From CAKZLS01 sp963771545 (GTDB taxonomy: Bacteria > Pseudomonadota > Alphaproteobacteria > Rhodospirillales > Defluviicoccaceae), in the NCBI GenBank assembly GCA_963771545.1, contig CAVYTX010000002.1:1674001-1738000 (forward strand): 64,000 nucleotides of DNA, read 5' to 3'. Positions 59,633 through 64,000 of this stretch are shown here, in pieces. Position numbers and translations under genes: made by a program. Under the pieces are notes generated by a model. The model did not search any database. It saw only the letters and a list, made by a program, of their open reading frames with translations, and was not told the DNA's origin. The number at the start of each line of letters is the position of its first letter. The first letter of the stretch is position 1.

Positions 59633-60762
59633 AGCCGGCCGGCCATCCGTGGCCGTCGGGCGACCGGCTGATGGCGCGGCTGCTGGCGTCGGCCCTCGAG
59701 CTGACCGGACATTCGGTCGAACACGCAAGCCGGTTCCGCAGCTACGACGGCGGCGGCGACCCGTCGCGACAGCGGCGCATCGCATCCATCGGCGAGCGCA
59801 TGGCCGCGCGGCTGCTGCGCCGCTACCGGGGCCGGCCCCTCGACAAGCGCCCACAGCTTTGGTTCACCTATCACCTGTACCACAAAGCCCCGGACTGGCT
59901 GGGTCCCCGCATTAGCCATGAACTCGGAATTCCCTACGTCATCGCGGAGGCCTCCCACGCGCCCAAGCAGCGTTTCGGCGAATGGGCCGAGGGTTACGAA
60001 GCCGCCGCATCGGCGATCGGCGCCGCCGATCTGGTGGTCGGGCTCAATCGCGCCGACGACGAATGCATTCTGCCGCTGCTTTCCGATCAAGAGCGCCTCG
60101 TCCCCCTCAAACCTTTTATCCATGTCAAACCATACGCCGCCGCCGCCGCAGCGCGGCAGCGGCATCGGGATGCGCTGGTCCGCGCTCATAGTCTTGCCCC
60201 CGAAACGCCGCTGCTGGTGGTGGCGGCGATGATGCGGCCGGGCGACAAGGTGGCGTCGTACCGCCTTCTCGGCGACGCCCTGGCGCGCCTGACATCCCGG
60301 CCTTGGCGGCTCATGGTCGCCGGAGACGGACCGGCGCGGCCGCGCGTGGAGGCCGCGTTGGCGCCGCTCGGCGGCCGCGTATCGTGGCTCGGAGAACTAA
60401 CCGCCGGGGCTCTCGCCGAGCTCTATGCCGCGTGCGACCTCTGCGTCTGGCCGGCCATCGGCGAAGCGTGGGGGATGGTCTTTCTGGAAGCGCAGGCGGC
60501 GGGTTTGCCGGTGGTGGCCGGACGTGCCGGCGGGGTCGCCGATGTGATCGCCGACGGCGAGACCGGATGTCTGGTGGCGACCGGCGACCCGCGTGCGTTC
60601 GCCGACGCGGTCGCTGGGTTGCTGGATCGCCGCGCGACCCGTATAGCGTTCGCGGCGCGCGCGCGGGATCGCATGGCGCGTGATCATGACATCGGCACGG
60701 CCGCCGCCGTTCTCGGAGAAGCCCTGGAACGGCTGGCGACACCCCACGGAGCGAAGCGATGA
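59605..60762 (+). CDS. GT4-family glycosyltransferase
   Basis: 385 residues from ATG 59605, inside the end of the previous gene. GT-B: VVAAMMRPGDKVASYRLLGDA, LMVAGDGPARPRVEAAL, PAIGEAWGMVFLEAQAAGLPV (EAWGxxxxE motif). A basic Arg-rich N-terminal region may attach to membrane. Overlaps the next start by four bases (ATGA). Confidence 0.92.
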   Translation: MRIVFYAPMKPAGHPWPSGDRLMARLLASALELTGHSVEHASRFRSYDGGGDPSRQRRIASIGERMAARLLRRYRGRPLDKRPQLWFTYHLYHKAPDWLGPRISHELGIPYVIAEASHAPKQRFGEWAEGYEAAASAIGAADLVVGLNRADDECILPLLSDQERLVPLKPFIHVKPYAAAAAARQRHRDALVRAHSLAPETPLLVVAAMMRPGDKVASYRLLGDALARLTSRPWRLMVAGDGPARPRVEAALAPLGGRVSWLGELTAGALAELYAACDLCVWPAIGEAWGMVFLEAQAAGLPVVAGRAGGVADVIADGETGCLVATGDPRAFADAVAGLLDRRATRIAFAARARDRMARDHDIGTAAAVLGEALERLATPHGAKR

Positions 60763-61919
60763 GTCAACGCGTCCTGTTTTACGTTCAGCATTTATTGGGC
60801 GTCGGCCATCTCAAGCGGGCATCCTTGATCGCCCGGGCGATGGCCGATTCCGGGCTCGACGTGACGGTGTTGCTGGGCGGCCCGGAGATCAAGGGCGTCA
60901 GCTTCGAGGGGTGCGCCCGAGTTTTCTTGCCGTCCGCCCGCTCCGCCGACGAAACTTTCACGACATTGTTGGACCAACACGGCAATCCGATCGGCGATGA
61001 ATGGCGGGAGAACCGGGTTTCGCGACTGCTGTCCGCATTCGCGGCCATCGCGCCCGATGTCGTACTGGTGGAACAATTTCCGTTTGGCCGCCGTCAGTTC
61101 CGCTTCGAGCTCATGCCGTTGCTCGCGGCCGCGCGCACCGCGACCCGGTCCCCGCGAATTGTCTCGTCGGTGCGCGACGTTCTGGTGCGCAAGGCCGATC
61201 CCAAACGCAACCAAGAAATGGTGGCCGTGGCGAAAACCTGGTTCGATGAGGTGTTGGTCCACGGCGACCGCCGGGTGCTGCCGCTGGAAGCGTCGCTTCC
61301 GGAAGCCTCCGCGCTCGGCGACACCCTCGTCTACACCGGCTACGTCGTGGACTCCTCCAACGCGGGCGAGTTGGCCAGGAACCGGGTGTCGGGGCGCGAC
61401 GAAGTGGTGGTTTCGGTCGGCGGCGGCGCCGTCGGCGAGCCCCTGCTGCGGGTGGCCATCGCCGCGCGCCCGCTTAGCCCTCTGAGCCAAAGCGTCTGGC
61501 GGTTGATCTGCGGTCCCAATTTGGCGGATTCCGTATTGGAAGAGCTTTCCTGGAACGCCCCACCCGGCATCGTGGTGGAGCGGTGGCGGTCGGACTTCCC
61601 GATTCTGCTTCGAAACTGCGTCCTTTCCATTTCGCAGGGCGGGTACAACACGATCATGGACATTCTTCAAGCGAAGGCGCGCGCGGTGATCGTTCCCTTC
61701 GCCGCGGGCGCGGAGACGGAACAGGAGTTCCGCGCCCGCGCGCTGGAGCGGCACGGCCTTCTCAGCGTGGTCGATCCAAAATTGCTGTCCCCCGATGGTC
61801 TCGCGACCGCCATCGACAACGCCTTGGAAATCGATCCGCCGGCCGCGAACATCGATTTTTCCGGGGCCGCGAAGACGGCGGAGATCATCGGAGCGCTTTG
61901 CACGACCACCGAAACTTGA
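60759..61919 (+). CDS. glycosyltransferase (GT28/MGT-like), paralogue of the first in the cluster
   Basis: 386 residues. VLFYVQHLLGVGHLKRASLIA and LSISQGGYNTIMDILQAKAR mirror the 57,115 gene; the enzymes probably arose by duplication. Ends 12 bp before the deacetylase gene. It may use the same nucleotide sugar with a different acceptor. Confidence 0.88.
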   Translation: MSQRVLFYVQHLLGVGHLKRASLIARAMADSGLDVTVLLGGPEIKGVSFEGCARVFLPSARSADETFTTLLDQHGNPIGDEWRENRVSRLLSAFAAIAPDVVLVEQFPFGRRQFRFELMPLLAAARTATRSPRIVSSVRDVLVRKADPKRNQEMVAVAKTWFDEVLVHGDRRVLPLEASLPEASALGDTLVYTGYVVDSSNAGELARNRVSGRDEVVVSVGGGAVGEPLLRVAIAARPLSPLSQSVWRLICGPNLADSVLEELSWNAPPGIVVERWRSDFPILLRNCVLSISQGGYNTIMDILQAKARAVIVPFAAGAETEQEFRARALERHGLLSVVDPKLLSPDGLATAIDNALEIDPPAANIDFSGAAKTAEIIGALCTTTET

Positions 61920-61931
61920 GAGACTGCACAT

Positions 61932-62687
61932 ATGGCCGATTGGAACGATCTCGCACACGAACTCGACGCCTGGCGCGAAAACGGACGGTGCGCGACATTC
62001 TGGTGGCGGGATGACGACGCCACCGGCGTCACGCCGGAGCTGGAGCGGTTGCTCGCCATCAGCGACCAAACCCGCGCGCCGGTGAGCCTAGCCGTGATTC
62101 CGAGGGACGCCAATGGCGCGCTGCGCGACCGGTTGACCCGGCACCCGCTCGCGACGGTTCTTCAGCATGGGTGGAGCCACGAAAACCACGCGCCCGCGGA
62201 AGACCGCAAGGAGGAATTCGGCCCGCACCGGCCCGAGGACGTGATGATCGAAGAGCTGTCCGAGGGCTGGAGACGCCTCGCGTCCTTCGAACGCGCCCGG
62301 CCGGTGCTGGTGGCGCCCTGGAACCGCATGGACCCGAATTTGGTGCCGGCGCTGCCGAAAGCCGGTCTAAAGGCGATCTCGACGCTGGGGCCCCGGGAAT
62401 CGGCCGAAGCGGCGCCCGGAGTGCGTCGAACCAACGTCCATGTGGATATCGTCGACTGGGGGGGAACCCGGGGCTTCGTCGGCGAGCACGTGGCGTTGGA
62501 CCAGGTCGTCGGCCATCTCGCGGATCGACGCCAGGGCCGGGTGGACGGCGACGAGCCCACCGGCCTGATGACCCATCACCTGTTCCACGACGAGGGATGC
62601 TGGTGGTTCGTGGACGAGATCATCCGCCGCACCCGCGCGCACCCCGCCGCCCGATGGCTCGACGCGGAGCAGGCATTCTGGCCATGA
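61932..62687 (+). CDS. polysaccharide deacetylase-like protein
   Basis: 251 residues from ATG 61932. NodB-like fold: FWWRDDDATGVT (catalytic Asp pair), VLQHGWSHENHAPAE (metal histidines), VLVAPWNRMDP and GLMTHHLFHDEG. It has no signal peptide, so action on a cytosolic or lipid-linked sugar is possible. Same operon as the four glycosyltransferases, overlapping the next gene by four bases. Confidence 0.85.
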   Translation: MADWNDLAHELDAWRENGRCATFWWRDDDATGVTPELERLLAISDQTRAPVSLAVIPRDANGALRDRLTRHPLATVLQHGWSHENHAPAEDRKEEFGPHRPEDVMIEELSEGWRRLASFERARPVLVAPWNRMDPNLVPALPKAGLKAISTLGPRESAEAAPGVRRTNVHVDIVDWGGTRGFVGEHVALDQVVGHLADRRQGRVDGDEPTGLMTHHLFHDEGCWWFVDEIIRRTRAHPAARWLDAEQAFWP

Positions 62688-63199
62688 GCGTCCACTCCTA
62701 CCCGCCCGCCGCCGCCCTCGCCGACTTCGCCCGCGCCGGCGCCGGGCTGTTCCTCGCCGCCGTCCCGTTGGTGGTGACGGACACGATCCCCGTCGTGACC
62801 GCGGTACTGGCGGTCCTTGTTTTCGTATTCGCCGTTTACGCGCTGCGCGCGGCAAGCCGGCAGTTCACCCGGGTGGAGATCGACGAAGACGGCGTCCGCG
62901 CGCGCGGCCCGACGACCCATACCGTCCCGTGGCGGACTCTCAGGCGCGTCAAGCTCTCGTACTACTCCACCCGCCGCGATCGCACGGGCGGGTGGTTGCA
63001 ATTGACCATCGCCGGCGACGCGGAAACCCTGACGGTCGATTCCCGCATCGCGGGTTTCGAGAGTCTCGCGGAACGCGCGGTCATCGCCGCGCGAAAGAAA
63101 GGCCTCAAACTTGACCCCACGACCCTGTACAACTTCCATTCTCTCGGACTTCCGACGAACGAGGTTGAAGGGATGGAAGCGGTGGAGGACCGGCGGTGA
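62684..63199 (+). CDS. two-TM protein with PH-like domain
   Basis: 171 residues from ATG 62684, overlapping the deacetylase stop (ATGA). Two helices (about 16-34 and 40-57) are followed by a beta-domain, FTRVEIDEDGVRARGP and TVPWRTLRRVKLSYYSTRR, resembling bacterial PH domains (YdbS/YqeB-like). A small membrane scaffold or assembly factor is likely. Function not known. Confidence 0.7.
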   Translation: MSVHSYPPAAALADFARAGAGLFLAAVPLVVTDTIPVVTAVLAVLVFVFAVYALRAASRQFTRVEIDEDGVRARGPTTHTVPWRTLRRVKLSYYSTRRDRTGGWLQLTIAGDAETLTVDSRIAGFESLAERAVIAARKKGLKLDPTTLYNFHSLGLPTNEVEGMEAVEDRR

Positions 63200-64000
63200 G
63201 CGACCTGCTCCAAGTGCGGGATCTCCGCGTGGAATTCAATACCCAGGCAGGCATCGTAAAGGCGGTGGATGGCGTCTCGTTCCGCTTGCGTCCCGGCTCG
63301 TCGGTGGCGCTGGTGGGCGAGTCCGGCTCGGGAAAGTCGGTGACCGCCCAGGCGATCATGGGGCTGCTGCCGCGCACCGCGCGCATCACCAGCGGCGAAA
63401 TCCTGCTGGCGGATTCGGAGACCCCCAGCCAAACCCAAGATCTCGCGACGATCGATCCCGACAGCCGAACGTTCCGGGCGGTGCGCGGCAATCGCATCTC
63501 GATGATTTTTCAGGAACCCATGACATCGCTTTCGCCGCTGCATACCGTCGGAGATCAGGTCAGCGAGGCCCTGTTTCTCCACCGCGCCATCAGCGCCAAG
63601 GAAGGGTACGAGTTGACCGTCGACATGCTGCGGCTGGTGGGGTTCCCCAATCCGGCGCGCGCTTACCAAACCTACCCATTCGAGTTGTCGGGCGGACTGC
63701 GCCAGCGGGCGATGATCGCCATGGCGCTGGTTTGCCGTCCGGCGCTGCTGATCGCCGACGAGCCGAGCACGGCTCTCGACGTCACCATCCAAGCGCAGAT
63801 CCTCAAGCTGGTCCAGGACCTGCAGGCCGAATTGGGCATGGCGCTGCTGCTCATCACCCACGACCTCGGCGTCGTCGCCAATGTGGCGGAAGAGGTGGTC
63901 GTCATGCATCGCGGCGAGGTGATGGAAAGCGGCATGTTGCGCGACCTGTTCGGCGATCCCCGGCACCCCTACCTTCGCGCTCTGCTGCGCGCGGTTCCTC
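63196..64000 (+). CDS. oligopeptide-type ABC transporter ATP-binding protein (C-terminus outside window)
   Basis: Starts at GTG 63196, overlapping the preceding stop (GTGA); 268 codons are visible before the window ends. Walker A VGESGSGKSVTAQAIMG, Q-loop MIFQEPMTSLSPLHTVG, signature LSGGLRQRAMIAMALV, Walker B LLIADEPSTALDVTIQ, H-loop LLITHDLGVVANVA. This is the DppD/OppD/YejF pattern with an LSGG(L/M)RQR variant. YejF-type proteins carry two such domains; the rest is missing here. Its coupling to the glycosyltransferase operon may be fortuitous or functional. Confidence 0.93.
   Translation, partial: MSDLLQVRDLRVEFNTQAGIVKAVDGVSFRLRPGSSVALVGESGSGKSVTAQAIMGLLPRTARITSGEILLADSETPSQTQDLATIDPDSRTFRAVRGNRISMIFQEPMTSLSPLHTVGDQVSEALFLHRAISAKEGYELTVDMLRLVGFPNPARAYQTYPFELSGGLRQRAMIAMALVCRPALLIADEPSTALDVTIQAQILKLVQDLQAELGMALLLITHDLGVVANVAEEVVVMHRGEVMESGMLRDLFGDPRHPYLRALLRAVP

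Overview
The window is GC-rich, densely packed bacterial chromosome. Gene content points to an aerobic alphaproteobacterium, most likely Rhodospirillales-like: a CIO-type cytochrome bd oxidase, a type II NADH dehydrogenase, a Liv-type ABC transporter, an RCK-containing SLC13 permease, bacterioferritin with its ferredoxin, PAS-GGDEF-EAL signalling and an FkbH/glycosyltransferase exopolysaccharide region. This placement is inferred from family content and codon style. I saw no rRNA, tRNA, CRISPR array or intact transposase.

Layout. 1-8.8 kb: start of an RTX-type Ca-binding protein, an ornithine cyclodeaminase-family gene, a frameshifted PhnD-like binding protein beside a membrane GGDEF-EAL protein, a cold-shock gene, and a divergent DUF4198/HupE pair. 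8.8-16.6 kb: GH15 glycosidase, a small lipoprotein, cydAB, and a minus-strand operon DoxX-cupin-SMP30-VOC. 16.7-26.4 kb: a relic of an ndh-like 5' end, a DUF3302-HlyD pair, then a plus-strand sugar-oxidation operon (ndh, DUF4380, GH63-like glucosidase, SDR, GMC). 26.4-32.4 kb: a minus-strand Liv-type transporter operon ending in an iron-dependent alcohol dehydrogenase. 32.6-40 kb: a subtilisin-like protein with seven FG-GAP-type repeats, a divergent tannase-family esterase with a LacI-like palindrome between them, and two Ca-binding/adhesin-like proteins. 40.2-43 kb: Fur-box-controlled bfd, bfr, and a marR-MFS pair whose MFS gene carries three one-base contractions. 43-47 kb: a degraded island with a GAF-adenylate cyclase pseudogene and a two-gene cassette (one-TM protein plus an Abi_C-type protein) lying between two copies of a 15-bp repeat. 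47-51 kb: cfa, an SLC13 permease and a cyclic-nucleotide-binding protein. 51-64 kb: a surface/export locus with an ABC-type protein whose ATPase motifs are all degenerate, an FkbH-like protein with an N-terminal Cys cluster, a PEP-CTERM-like secreted VWA protein, four glycosyltransferases, a deacetylase, a PH-like membrane protein, and the start of an oligopeptide-type ABC ATPase gene.

Functional links. ndh with the GH63/SDR/GMC genes suggests sugar release and oxidation feeding the quinone pool, with cydAB as one terminal oxidase. The 50.5-63.2 kb block looks like polysaccharide assembly with cyclic-nucleotide input. The best candidates for something undescribed are the degenerate ABC protein with its triplicated Q-loop-like segment and CNBD partner, and the repeat-flanked TM/Abi_C cassette. 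Several frameshifts (2.68 kb, 41.6-42.4 kb, 43.6-45.0 kb) sit in short homopolymers, so some may be sequencing errors.
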